This document shows positions 27,464 through 35,762 of a DNA stretch of 64,000 nucleotides, in pieces; the first letter of the stretch is position 1; each line of letters opens with the position of its first letter. The DNA comes from Prevotella aff. ruminicola Tc2-24 (GTDB lineage: Bacteria > Bacteroidota > Bacteroidia > Bacteroidales > Bacteroidaceae). The position numbers and the translations under genes were made by a program. The notes beneath the pieces were generated by a model. It was not told the DNA's origin. It saw only the letters and a list, made by a program, of their open reading frames with translations, and searched no databases. The stretch is from positions 62,001 through 126,000 of the forward strand of contig NZ_FOIQ01000001.1 of assembly GCF_900110895.1 (NCBI RefSeq). The letters are read 5' to 3'.

Positions 27464-27485
27464 CGTCTATGCTGATAGATAAAGA

Positions 27486-27517
27486 AAGTCCCTTGCAGAT
27501 GATTCTGCAGGGGACTT
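27486..27517. terminator. Bidirectional terminator after the aminotransferase
   Basis: A 14-bp stem (27486-27499 with 27504-27517, one G-T pair, TGAT loop) followed by TCTTTTG lies between convergent genes. Confidence 0.8.
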
Positions 27518-27541
27518 CTTTTGTTATCTTAATCGTTTGGA

Positions 27542-28063
27542 TTACTTTTTCTTGTCTGGGGTTGCCTTGGCTTTCGATTTCTTATCCTTGGCTTTCTTCT
27601 CTTTCTGTTTCTTAGCCTTGACAGACTGCTGGCTCACCTGTTCGGAGTCGCTCATGTCGACAGCCACAAAACGGAAGTCTTCGGCAGAGAGGAAGCGCAC
27701 ATCGAACTTTCCGGCTTTCTTCTCTATATATTGCTTCTTCATTTTCGCATATTTCTTCTCGACATCCTTGCGCTTCAGAGAACTGACTACGACACAGGTG
27801 CGACGGGCCATGCCGAGCTTCGTGGTGAAATACTCGCGAAGCTGATAGGAGTATTGGTTACGACCTGCCAGGAAACGACCCTTGCCGTTGGTCCATACGC
27901 TGTCTACCTCTTGGATATCGGTGAAATAGACGATGGAGTCGTTGAATGAGGCCGAAAAGCCGAACATATATGCTTTGGATGCCTGTGTGCTCTTTGCTGA
28001 GAGCGGCAGGGTAGAGGCTGTCAGGAGTGCTACAGCCAGTGTGATGTGTTTGAAAAATCTCAT
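27542..28063 (-). CDS. Exported protein with Lys-rich tail, unknown function
   Basis: A 173-residue protein with a signal peptide (1-23, LPLSAKS). The middle (about 30-140) is a mixed alpha/beta domain that I do not recognise. The last 30 residues are nearly all Lys, Ala, Asp and Ser (KKQKEKKAKDKKSKAKATPD). Its ATG shares one base with the sigma factor stop (TAATG), so the two are translationally coupled. That tie to the primary sigma gene is noteworthy, but no function follows from it. Confidence 0.7.
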   Translation of the reverse strand: MRFFKHITLAVALLTASTLPLSAKSTQASKAYMFGFSASFNDSIVYFTDIQEVDSVWTNGKGRFLAGRNQYSYQLREYFTTKLGMARRTCVVVSSLKRKDVEKKYAKMKKQYIEKKAGKFDVRFLSAEDFRFVAVDMSDSEQVSQQSVKAKKQKEKKAKDKKSKAKATPDKKK

Positions 28064-28923
28064 TATCCTAAATACGTTTTTAAAATCTTGTTCTTGGTGC
28101 AGTTCCTGAGCTTACGGATGGCTTTCTCCTTGATCTGACGGACACGCTCTCTGGTGAGTCCGAATTTCGTGCCGATCTCCTCGAGTGTCAGTTCCTGACG
28201 GTTGATACCGTATGAGGCCTCGATCACGTTACGCTCCCGTTCGTTGAGCACGTTCAGCGCGTTCTGTATCTCCGATCTCAGCGACTCCTCCACCAGTGTC
28301 AGGTCGGCCATCGGCGCATCGTTGTTAGGCATCACGTCGAGCAGACTGTTGTCTTCACCGTCAACGAATGGTGCATCCATGGAGATATGGTGGCCGTTGA
28401 TATTCATGGCCTCGTCGATCTTATCTTCCGGCAGGTCCACCTTCTCGGCAATCTCCTCCAGTGACGGACGGCGCTCGTTGAGCTGCTCAAACCGGTTGAT
28501 CTCACGGTTGATCTTGTTGACCGAGCCCACCTGGTTCAGGGGGAGACGGACGATACGGCTCTGTTCCGAGATGGCCTGCAGGATGCTCTGACGGATCCAC
28601 CATACGGCATAGGAGATAAACTTGAAACCACGTGTCTCGTCAAATCGCTCGGCGGCCTTCAGCAGACCGAGATTGCCCTCATTGATGAGGTCGGGCAGAC
28701 TGAGCCCTTGGTTCTGGTATTGCTTGGCCACAGAGACCACGAACCTCAGGTTGGCTCTTGTCAACCGCTCCAGTGCCTTCTGATCTCCTTTCTTGATGCG
28801 CTGTGCGAGTTCAACTTCCTCCTCAGCCGAGATCATCTCCTCCTTACCGATTTCCTGTAGATATTTCTCTAAAGAGGCACTCTCTCGGTTGGTAATAGAT
28901 TTAGTAATTTTTAGTTGTCTCAT
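28063..28923 (-). CDS. rpoD: Primary sigma factor (short Bacteroidetes RpoD)
   Basis: A 286-residue sigma-70 protein. Region 1.2 opens it ([18 protein letters not shown]); 2.3-2.4 is [20 protein letters not shown]; region 3 and region 4 follow, ending in the [23 protein letters not shown]. Region 1.1 is absent, as is normal for the Bacteroidetes housekeeping sigma, which reads TAnnTTTG promoters. Its own promoter is a full match. It overlaps the downstream gene by one base. Confidence 0.94.
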   Translation of the reverse strand: MRQLKITKSITNRESASLEKYLQEIGKEEMISAEEEVELAQRIKKGDQKALERLTRANLRFVVSVAKQYQNQGLSLPDLINEGNLGLLKAAERFDETRGFKFISYAVWWIRQSILQAISEQSRIVRLPLNQVGSVNKINREINRFEQLNERRPSLEEIAEKVDLPEDKIDEAMNINGHHISMDAPFVDGEDNSLLDVMPNNDAPMADLTLVEESLRSEIQNALNVLNERERNVIEASYGINRQELTLEEIGTKFGLTRERVRQIKEKAIRKLRNCTKNKILKTYLG

Positions 28924-28948
28924 CGTGGTTTCGTTTTTAGCTGTTCTG

Positions 28949-28980
28949 CAAAAGTATGTGTTTTTTCCGAGACAACCAAA
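28949..28980 (-). promoter_or_regulatory. Promoter of rpoD
   Basis: On the minus strand TTTG (28977-28980), 20 nt, then TACTTTTG (28949-28956): a full consensus promoter 26 nt before the ATG. The -33 TTTG is the end of the T-run of the htrA terminator. Confidence 0.8.
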
Positions 28981-29014
28981 AAAAAGTCACGAATTTTGAT
29001 GTTCGTGACTTTTT
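28981..29014 (-). terminator. Terminator of htrA
   Basis: A 13-bp stem (28981-28993 with 29002-29014, loop TTTTGATG) starts 16 bp past the htrA stop. On the minus strand the stem runs into a T-tract. The A/T ends let it work on both strands. Confidence 0.82.
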
Positions 29015-29029
29015 TTCTCATATTTTCGC

Positions 29030-30535
29030 TTAATCGTTCTGTAGAGGAACTGCAAAGTAGCCTTTCTTTCCAGTGGTATAGATTCCCTGGATGTAAAGCA
29101 CCGGCTCCTTGCTGGTAGAGGCCTCCCTGACAGCTTCCTGAAGGTCGGCTATTGTCTTGATGCTCTGGTCGTTGACCTTCTGGATGATGAAGCCCTTCGG
29201 AACACCGGCGTCTTTCAGTTTACCACCGTTGACCTTGATGACCTCCAGGCCGTAGCCGATATTCAACTGCTCTTTCTGAGCGTCGGTGATAGGATGGAAT
29301 GTGCCACCGAGCACGTCAAGGTCGGCATTCTTTACCACCTTGGTATTGCCCTGCTCGTTCTTCAACGTCAGCGTCACGGTCTTGGTTTTCTTGTCGCGGA
29401 TATACTTCACGGTAATCTTGTCGCCTGGGCGCTTTTGAGCGAGGATACCCTGCAGCTCACCCATCGTGGCCACCTTCTTACCATCGACTTCTGTAATAAC
29501 GTCTTCAGGTTTGAGGTCTGCATCTGCTGCTGCACCATCCTCCACGACTTTATCGATTCGTACACCTTCCATCGTGCCGTAGTCTTTCACGTCCTTATCC
29601 TGATCTTTCATGGCATCTATATAATCCTTCAGACTACCACCCTGAATACCGATCATGGCGCGCTGATAGGTGCCGTACTTCTTAAAGTCCTCAATGGCCT
29701 TGCTGACGATGGTGGTGGGGATAGCAAAGCCGTAGCCGATGTTCGAACCAGTGGGCGAAGCCAGCATGGCGTTGATGCCGATGAGTTCGCCACGGGTGTT
29801 CACCAGTGCACCACCAGAGTTACCCTGGTTGATGGCTGCGTCGGTCTGAATCATCGAACTGACACCTGAGCCCATAGAACGGGCCTTAGCACTTACGATG
29901 CCAGCAGTAACGGTGTTGTTCAGGCCCAGAGGGTTACCCACGGCCAGCACCCATTCACCTACACGAACATCGTCGCTATTGGCAATCACGATGGCGGGCA
30001 GGTTCTTGGCGTCTATCTTGATTAGCGCAAGGTCGGTGGTCTTGTCGGCACCGATGATGCGTGCGGAATATTCCTTGTTATCGTTCAGACTGACGGTCAG
30101 CTCGTCGGCACCGTCGACCACGTGGTTGTTGGTCACGATATAACCATCGGCGGAGATGATGACACCCGAGCCGGCAGCGGCGCGCTTAGGCGTCTGTACC
30201 TGACGCTGGCGTCTTCCGTTGTTTCCTTGTCCCTGTCCACGTCCGAAGAATCCGCCAAAGGGGTCAGAGAAGAATTCCTCGAAGGGATCGCTGTATTCGA
30301 CGGTCTGCACTTTCGAGTTCTGGACCGACTTGATGTAGACAACTGATGGCAGCGCCTTTTCTGAGGCGTATGTCAGATCGACAGGCTGACCGGCAGGAGC
30401 GGAGCTAATGACTGGGTTGGGAGCAGAGGCAGTAGCTGCATTGGTCTTATTGAATGCTGCTACAGAGAGTACCAAAGCAACAGCGCACATAGCGGGTGTT
30501 GCTACATTCACAATTTTCTTCATATTTTCATTCAT
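29030..30535 (-). CDS. htrA: HtrA/DegP-family periplasmic serine protease
   Basis: A 501-residue protease and chaperone of the envelope. A signal peptide (1-30) precedes a trypsin-like domain with the triad His138 (TNNHVV), Asp168 (TTDLALIKID) and Ser240 (NQGNSGGALV). PDZ1 spans about 300-390 and PDZ2 about 405-500. A Gly/Gln/Arg-rich loop (about 97-120) is the usual LA-loop region. An alternative ATG four codons in (30523) gives a more typical signal peptide. Confidence 0.95.
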   Translation of the reverse strand: MNENMKKIVNVATPAMCAVALVLSVAAFNKTNAATASAPNPVISSAPAGQPVDLTYASEKALPSVVYIKSVQNSKVQTVEYSDPFEEFFSDPFGGFFGRGQGQGNNGRRQRQVQTPKRAAAGSGVIISADGYIVTNNHVVDGADELTVSLNDNKEYSARIIGADKTTDLALIKIDAKNLPAIVIANSDDVRVGEWVLAVGNPLGLNNTVTAGIVSAKARSMGSGVSSMIQTDAAINQGNSGGALVNTRGELIGINAMLASPTGSNIGYGFAIPTTIVSKAIEDFKKYGTYQRAMIGIQGGSLKDYIDAMKDQDKDVKDYGTMEGVRIDKVVEDGAAADADLKPEDVITEVDGKKVATMGELQGILAQKRPGDKITVKYIRDKKTKTVTLTLKNEQGNTKVVKNADLDVLGGTFHPITDAQKEQLNIGYGLEVIKVNGGKLKDAGVPKGFIIQKVNDQSIKTIADLQEAVREASTSKEPVLYIQGIYTTGKKGYFAVPLQND

Positions 30536-30606
30536 TTTATTATAACTTTAGATTCTACTTCTGCAGCTTATGGATGCTGACTTAACTCTTTCGAGTTTTC
30601 AAGGTG

Positions 30607-30614
30607 CAAATATA
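30607..30614 (-). promoter_or_regulatory. -7 box before htrA
   Basis: The minus strand reads TATATTTG, a consensus match, leaving a leader of about 65 nt before htrA. I see no clear -33 TTTG at 19-21 nt. Confidence 0.5.
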
Positions 30615-31264
30615 GGCGCAAAATATCGTAAACTGACAGAATGTCGCAAATATTTGTCCCATTTTAACACTTCCTTTCTTATGCTTAACGGCTCTTTGCG
30701 TTTAACACAAGAACCTTAAATTTCTGATAATTTTAGTATTTATTATGCTGCTTAATTAAGAATAATGAATTAAGGCGGCCCCTGAGCCTGTCGCGCTCGA
30801 GCTCTGCTCGCTTGCTACCGACGGGACGCAAGAAGGGACTATCACGATATATCTTTACAAACGCCCCCTCATAACTCGCATGTAAGTCAGGAACGTTGGA
30901 GTGAGCCCCATACACGCAAGTTTTGAATGCTTTTTATATCTGTCTGATAACAAGCAAGTTAAATCTATGCGCGAAAGGGGCATCATCTTTCCCTCAAAGA
31001 GATAGGCCCTATGAGTCATTCAGATAGGGTTTACAAGCGAAAGAGATAATCCCTATACCCTATAAGAGATTATCTCTTTCACTCGTAAGTGCCATTCCTT
31101 ACCGTCATGGAGACTATCTCCTTGACTGTAAGAAGCCACCCTTACCCAAAGTAGCCCACATCTCTACGCCAAACAGGGGGAAAAGGAGATAAAAGTCCCC
31201 CTTATTTTTTCTAGTTCGCAACTTCAGGCGAACACTTTTTTAGGCACTTTCTCATGACAAAAGG
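30615..31264. repeat. Noncoding region with degenerate inverted and direct repeats
   Basis: About 650 bp between htrA and the Rhs island with no credible gene. A perfect 13-bp inverted repeat (31039-31051 and 31068-31080, 16-nt loop) lies at its centre. Around it, AAAGAGATA with CCCTAT recurs near 30997 and 31040, and a related unit (GACTATCTCC, then TGTAAG) near 31110, so the area looks like decayed alternating copies of one element. Bases 30793-30814 are an inverted exact copy of 18267-18288. A 60-codon minus frame at 30733 looks spurious. Confidence 0.55.
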
Positions 31265-31819
31265 TTACTTTCTATCTCTGTAGCCAATAATATGATCATT
31301 CAATATGATGACATCATAAGGATATGATATTCGCTTGATTCCTAACTTTGAATCTATACCAGGACAAGACCTCACAATATCTTCATTCCTATATATACGA
31401 ATAAACCTTTTGAGGTTTACAGAAGGGGGAGTAACTATTTTATCGGCTCCTGATTCTTTGTAAATCACAATTTTAAAAGCCCCCCCTGGTTCTATGCATT
31501 TAACAAACAACTTCATTGACATCGGTGCACACCACAAGCATCCTTCCATGTTCGCATCTGTGGCAATATCGAATAAAGAGAAATCGGCCTCCCGCTTCAT
31601 GAGGTGCCTTTTTATTTCATATGCATCATCCCTATCATTATTGGGTTCATCAAACCAGATCCAAAGATTTTCACTTTCGCTATTAATGATAGAAACTATT
31701 ACCTGGTTTATCTGCCTTTCGTCTTTCTCAATGGCTACCGTGTCCGTCTTCAATTCATATGCGAATGCTGATATCTGATTAATAATAATCAGGAATGTCA
31801 CACACAAGTTTTTTTTCAT
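31265..31819 (-). CDS. Candidate immunity protein of Rhs cassette C (exported)
   Basis: A 184-residue AT-rich gene that I do not recognise by family. The N-terminus is a Sec signal peptide (MKKNLCVTFLIIINQISAFA), so the product should be in the periplasm or outside. It begins 4 bp after the stop of the metallopeptidase-like toxin tip and in the same direction, the standard place for an immunity gene. Assignment rests on position, small size and local base composition, not on homology. Confidence 0.6.
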   Translation of the reverse strand: MKKNLCVTFLIIINQISAFAYELKTDTVAIEKDERQINQVIVSIINSESENLWIWFDEPNNDRDDAYEIKRHLMKREADFSLFDIATDANMEGCLWCAPMSMKLFVKCIEPGGAFKIVIYKESGADKIVTPPSVNLKRFIRIYRNEDIVRSCPGIDSKLGIKRISYPYDVIILNDHIIGYRDRK

Positions 31820-31823
31820 CTTC

Positions 31824-32808
31824 TTATTTTTTTAAATATGAAACAGTTTCTTTTCTAGCCCTAAAAATATGCTGTCTTAATAATATATTTGTATCAGTGC
31901 TTCCTATATATTGATGCCCCGCAACAGTTCTGTTTCTATATTTATGATATAAGTATCCATGTCCATATAGTTCATGGCTTAAAGCTTCTGCTTTTCCTAT
32001 CTCACTCAATGAAGGATGAATAAATACATGAGCAGCATTATCTACAGAATTCACGCCACTACTTCCATTTCCAGGTAAGAGCGTCGTCCCATATTTCCCG
32101 CTTTCTCCTGTAGTTAGTCCTGATGGGGAAGAGAAATCATTATCAACAAAAAAATCATCTGGTTCACAATACGATAATTTTCCATTATCTCCGGATTCTC
32201 CTTGTTCATTCATATAGTCTGTATATTTCTCTTGTATATTAACATTAAAGACTAAATCAGAACCTGTTAAATCCATCAAGCATATATAGTTTTCACTATC
32301 ACTATCATGAGCCTTCATCATAGCATAATCAATATTTCCATTTTTATCCAATATTACATACTGCCTATCAGCAGGATGGAGCGTATTAAGTATTGTATTA
32401 TATGCAGCACTATCAGCAGGATGTACATCGCACCCGTCTGGATCAACCCTATTCACTGGATTATTTCGCACAATACGCATACGGACTGACACCATAGTAC
32501 TTCTCACACAGGGGATCGAGGCGGTCCCATCTTGCGAGGATGGGGTAGTGCTGGCGGGCGCCATAGTCGTAGGTATTCAGGCCGTACATGCCGTCGAACT
32601 CCTTGCCGTTGTATTTGTATTGCTGGAAGTCGCGGTTCCAAATCATCACCTTCAGCGTGTCCACGAGCTGGCCGCCGAAGGGATAGTAGTTCACGCGCTG
32701 CTTCATCGCACCCGCCGAGGTCACCGTCTCACGCACCGTGCCCAGATGGTCCTTGTTCTGGTAGTAGAACGTGAACTTGTCCGTCGTGCCGCTCTTTTGT
32801 AATCCCAT
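31824..32808 (-). pseudogene. Rhs cassette C: truncated Rhs core plus metallopeptidase-like tip, frameshifted
   Basis: The first frame (32461-32808) starts MGLQKSGTTDKFTFYYQNKD and runs through the Rhs core to YGVSPYAYCAK, then stops. The second (31824 onward) resumes with NNPVNRVDPDG and a tip of about 185 residues. One extra A in the AAA run at 32464-32466 explains the break: removing it joins YAYCA to NNPVNRVDPDG as in the other cassettes. The tip contains SHELYGHGYLYHKY, an HExxGH-like zinc motif, so a metallopeptidase-type toxin is likely. Only the last part of the core (327 bp) is kept. The core is GC-rich and the tip AT-rich. Confidence 0.78.
32471..32793 (-). repeat. Rhs core repeat, copy C (short)
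   Basis: This 323-bp GC-rich block is nearly identical to the matching parts of copies B and A. It encodes the hallmark Rhs stretches DHLGTVRETVT, YYPFGGQLVDTL and GLNTYDYGARQHYP. Homology ends abruptly at 32793, inside the codons for GTTDKF, showing a recombination or truncation point. Confidence 0.9.
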
Positions 32809-32833
32809 GCGATTTATAGTTGATAACCAACGG

Positions 32834-32841
32834 CAAATATA
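32834..32841 (-). promoter_or_regulatory. -7-like box before Rhs cassette C
   Basis: The minus strand reads TATATTTG, as in cassettes A and B, 26 nt before the ATG at 32808. The -33 TTTG at the 20-nt position is missing, so this promoter may be weak. Confidence 0.35.
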
Positions 32842-32859
32842 GCAAATAATTGGGAATAT

Positions 32860-33058
32860 TCATGGGTTATTTCCAAAATATTTTGTCCGACAGCATCTCT
32901 GGTAAAACAAGTAGCCCCGAAGCGCCCTACAACCAGGACACTTCAGGGCCACCTCTATTACAGGTAAACAATCTTTATCTATATCGTCAGCGAAGTCAAT
33001 TTGCAGAGGGTATCCATCGTATATCCACCTGCTCGCCTATCTCAATATTCAAAGACAT
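32860..33058 (-). pseudogene. Small zinc-ribbon-like gene with a probable 2-nt deletion
   Basis: An ATG 2 bp after the stop of immunity B begins MSLNIEIGEQVDI. After a shift of frame near GATATACGATGG the text continues YDGYPLQIDFADDIDKD, EVALKCPGCRALRGYLFYQ and ends KYFGNNP. A lost TA pair in a TATA run (ATATATAC to ATATAC) would restore one frame of 67 codons. The CPGC and the later RCC suggest a metal-binding ribbon. I do not know the family. Tight spacing to the immunity gene argues that it is or was real. Confidence 0.5.
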
Positions 33059-33060
33059 GC

Positions 33061-33786
33061 TCATTCTGCTTGTTTCCTGATGAACGATGTCTGTTTTGTC
33101 TCTTTTCTGATATAACAATATTCCTCAGAAAATAAACAATCTTCTACGCCACGACCATAGTAACAAATTTTTACCTTATAAAGACAATCATTCAGATATT
33201 CGAAAACAACCGTCTTATTGGTTTTCTCACCAACAAACAACAATTTAATTAGACAGCCGTCTTTGATAATTGCCTTAACAGATTCAAGTTTCTCTGTATT
33301 ATATGTTTGAAACAAGCCATACAATTGGCATTGTGCATCCAGTTTTTTATACTCTATACTATATTCTGAAGCCTCTTCTGTAATGATTCTGTTTTGAGAC
33401 AATCGGACACTGTCTAATGCCATCTCACAGTCAATCGATGCCAATGACCATAAGACATCTTCTAATAATACATGCGATTCTACCGTGCTATATATAAGGT
33501 TCTGACTCAATGATTTATCAAAGTAAGAATTGTAATACTTTTGAAACGCGAATGGATCTTCATCCACATACTCATTCCCCAAAAAGTGAAAACACTTTAT
33601 TCCGCCATCATACATGATAGAATCTTTTGTGTCACTTAGATTATAAGCAACAATACTTTTTAATTCTCCATTTTCATAATTCCTTTCCTCTATAAGACTT
33701 CCATTATATAAAACCCGATAACAGTTACTACCCGAGCAGGAAATGTTTACGAAGAAAAAGAAAAAAATAATCCACACATTTTTCAT
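33061..33786 (-). CDS. Candidate immunity lipoprotein of Rhs cassette B
   Basis: A 241-residue lipoprotein: hydrophobic N-terminus MKNVWIIFFFFFVNISC with the lipobox at NISC. The residues after Cys (SGSNCY) lack the acidic run that sends Bacteroidetes lipoproteins to the surface, so a periplasm-facing position is likely. The rest is beta-rich and not recognised. Its ATG overlaps the toxin stop by 4 nt. A periplasmic lipoprotein is just what would guard the wall against the SleB-like tip of the neighbour. Pairing is inferred from position. Confidence 0.65.
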   Translation of the reverse strand: MKNVWIIFFFFFVNISCSGSNCYRVLYNGSLIEERNYENGELKSIVAYNLSDTKDSIMYDGGIKCFHFLGNEYVDEDPFAFQKYYNSYFDKSLSQNLIYSTVESHVLLEDVLWSLASIDCEMALDSVRLSQNRIITEEASEYSIEYKKLDAQCQLYGLFQTYNTEKLESVKAIIKDGCLIKLLFVGEKTNKTVVFEYLNDCLYKVKICYYGRGVEDCLFSEEYCYIRKETKQTSFIRKQAE

Positions 33787-35084
33787 TTTGTTTCCTTCCA
33801 GAAAATTGTTAAACCATATTGCGCAGTTGATTGAAGCCGTATTCTACCTTTATTCTTCATTCCTCCATAATTAGATGTTGCGCTCTTCTCTTGCGGAACT
33901 GTAAATTTGCCTATCCCAAATTTATTCTCAACGGCAGTTTTCCATGATGAGTAATCCTCATCAGACATAGACCATCCCATCGTGTTCATTTTAAACATAA
34001 AACGTCCATTAGATGGTTTGTCCATATATTGTAATGGAACCATTGCCTGCTCCGCGCCATCCCACTGAGTTGCACCGTTGCTATAATCGGTCCCTCCTTG
34101 TAAAGCATTTATCAAAGCTGCGTTAGCCATTTGCATACTTTTTGTTTGCTTACTCAATGATGTGGATCTAAATGCTTTGGCTAAAGATGCTCCTTGTCCA
34201 AACGCCTTGTTATTACGTAAATGAACACTGGCAATGGAACACATCTCTTTAGGATCTGCAATACCATAACCTATGGAACTCTCAGCATATATAGTACTCG
34301 CTTTATTTTGAAACTCTGTTGCCGTAATTGGTTTTCCATTGAGCATCAGCTGATTCTCACCGACAAAAACATATTCTGTTTTTTTATCATCTTTATACAG
34401 GAATCTGCCATCTGGTGAATAATATTCATCCATCCCATCCGGATCGATTTTGTTCACGGGGGCATCTCCACAATACGCATACGGACTGACGCCGTAGTAT
34501 TTTTCGCAATGCGGATCTATTCTATCCCATCTTGCGAGGATGGGGTCGTGCTGGCGGGCACCGTAGTCGTAGGTGTTCAGGCCGAACGTGCCGTCGAACT
34601 CCTTGCCGTTGTACTTATATTGCTGGAAGTCGCGGTTCCATATCATCACCTTCAGCGTGTCCACGAGCTGGCCGCCGAAGGGGTAGTAGTTCACGCGCTG
34701 CTTCATCGCACCCGACGAGGTCACCGTCTCACGCACCGTGCCCAGATGGTCCTTGTTCTGATAGAAGAACGTGAACTTGTCCGTCGTGCCGCTGGCCGTC
34801 GCCTGGGCGTAGCCGCCGTCGAAGAGGTACTTGTCGATCTTGCCGTTCCTCACCACCAGGCTGCCGCCCAGCAGGTAGTCCGTCGAGTCCGTGCTCTGGA
34901 TCTCCGATGCCTTCAGCTCCACCTGCTGCCCGATCGTGCGGGTGATATCCTTCACGGCCGTATAATGGACCATGCGCAGCTTCTGTCCCGTCGCACTGTA
35001 CACGTACTTTGTGATGCTGCCGTTGGTGAAGTAGATCTTCTGGGGATTGCCGCTCAGGTCGTAGGTATAGTTATTGCTTATCAT
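33783..35084 (-). CDS. Rhs cassette B: truncated Rhs core with cell-wall-hydrolase-like toxin tip (intact)
   Basis: From the ATG at 35084 (just inside the copied promoter) the protein has 433 residues. Residues 1-210 are Rhs core: YTYDLSGNPQKIYFTNGSI, DHLGTVRETVTSSGAMKQRV, YYPFGGQLVDTL, and the boundary PVNKIDPDG. The tip (about 215-433) has STIYAESSIGYGIADPKEMC and a later GGTDYSNGATQWDGAE, resembling SleB/cell-wall-hydrolase toxin tips. The gene lacks the N-terminal YD-repeat shell and any export signal. It is the only one of the three cassettes with an unbroken frame. Homology upstream of 35084 continues through the promoter. Confidence 0.8.
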   Translation of the reverse strand: MISNNYTYDLSGNPQKIYFTNGSITKYVYSATGQKLRMVHYTAVKDITRTIGQQVELKASEIQSTDSTDYLLGGSLVVRNGKIDKYLFDGGYAQATASGTTDKFTFFYQNKDHLGTVRETVTSSGAMKQRVNYYPFGGQLVDTLKVMIWNRDFQQYKYNGKEFDGTFGLNTYDYGARQHDPILARWDRIDPHCEKYYGVSPYAYCGDAPVNKIDPDGMDEYYSPDGRFLYKDDKKTEYVFVGENQLMLNGKPITATEFQNKASTIYAESSIGYGIADPKEMCSIASVHLRNNKAFGQGASLAKAFRSTSLSKQTKSMQMANAALINALQGGTDYSNGATQWDGAEQAMVPLQYMDKPSNGRFMFKMNTMGWSMSDEDYSSWKTAVENKFGIGKFTVPQEKSATSNYGGMKNKGRIRLQSTAQYGLTIFWKETK

Positions 35085-35147
35085 CTTCCAAACCGTATGG
35101 TTGATTCCGAGGACAAATATAGGCAATTTGTTTGAAACGGCCAAATG
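34471..35147 (-). repeat. Rhs core repeat, copy B (includes promoter)
   Basis: This 677-bp block matches copy A from the end of the core through the start codon and the promoter boxes. Compared with A it has 15 extra codons (GQQVELKASEIQSTD region). The tips outside the block are unrelated between copies. Confidence 0.9.
35114..35145 (-). promoter_or_regulatory. Promoter of Rhs cassette B
   Basis: On the minus strand TTTG (35142-35145), exactly 20 nt, then TATATTTG (35114-35121): a full consensus, copied with the core repeat. Confidence 0.8.
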
Positions 35148-35300
35148 TATGAGACGGATTATTTGCGCATCCGTCCAACTTTTGGAGGTCACTTCACAGA
35201 ATCAAAAAATAGTTCTATTGATCCTTAATCCCATTACTCCATCAACTTAAATCAACTTTAGGATGAGAAGACGGCAACCTATATTAGGATACTATGTCAT

Positions 35301-35762
35301 TTAGTTTTTTGCGCTTCTTATTTCTATGTCGATTTTTCTGAGATTATTTTCTTCGTAAAAATCTAAAATGACTTCTTTTAAGCAATCATTTGAAACTAAT
35401 ACGATCATCCCCCAAGGATCATCTTCATAATTAAAATCGATATTAAACAATTCTATTGATTCCAAAGGAAATAAGCCACACTCACGATAGTGCCTCAATC
35501 TAATAAATAATGGATTATGACCAAATAACGGCTTTATTCTATCCCACATCAATTTCTTATCACCAAAATCAAGTGTAGTTTTATAATCAATATTGAAATA
35601 ATTAATATCAACCATAGGACATATTCTGTCTGTATCAACAACGGATAATAACATTGTTGAATCAACATTTTTTAATATGATCTTGTTAAGTGTCTTGATA
35701 TATTTATCAAGATACTTAACTTTGCCTATCAATCTTCTTTTCTTTTGTTCTAATGTTTCCAT
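35301..35762 (-). CDS. Candidate immunity protein of Rhs cassette A (cytosolic)
   Basis: A 153-residue protein with no signal peptide, AT-rich, not recognised by family. Its ATG (35762) directly abuts the TAG (35763-35765) that would close the ancestral toxin frame, so the two genes were translationally coupled. A soluble cytosolic partner fits a nuclease-type toxin. Assignment is by position. Confidence 0.65.
   Translation of the reverse strand: METLEQKKRRLIGKVKYLDKYIKTLNKIILKNVDSTMLLSVVDTDRICPMVDINYFNIDYKTTLDFGDKKLMWDRIKPLFGHNPLFIRLRHYRECGLFPLESIELFNIDFNYEDDPWGMIVLVSNDCLKEVILDFYEENNLRKIDIEIRSAKN

Noticed and set aside
30733..30915. Sixty-codon minus-strand frame between htrA and the Rhs island
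   Set aside because: It contains the dispersed 22-nt repeat and has no start signal; it is translated repeat DNA.
34509..35135. Long plus-strand frames over the Rhs cores (also 36438-36983 and 32548-32802)
   Set aside because: They recur only because the GC-rich core is repeated; composition is antisense-like (AAEGVVVHALLHRTRRG) and the sense strand encodes clear Rhs motifs.
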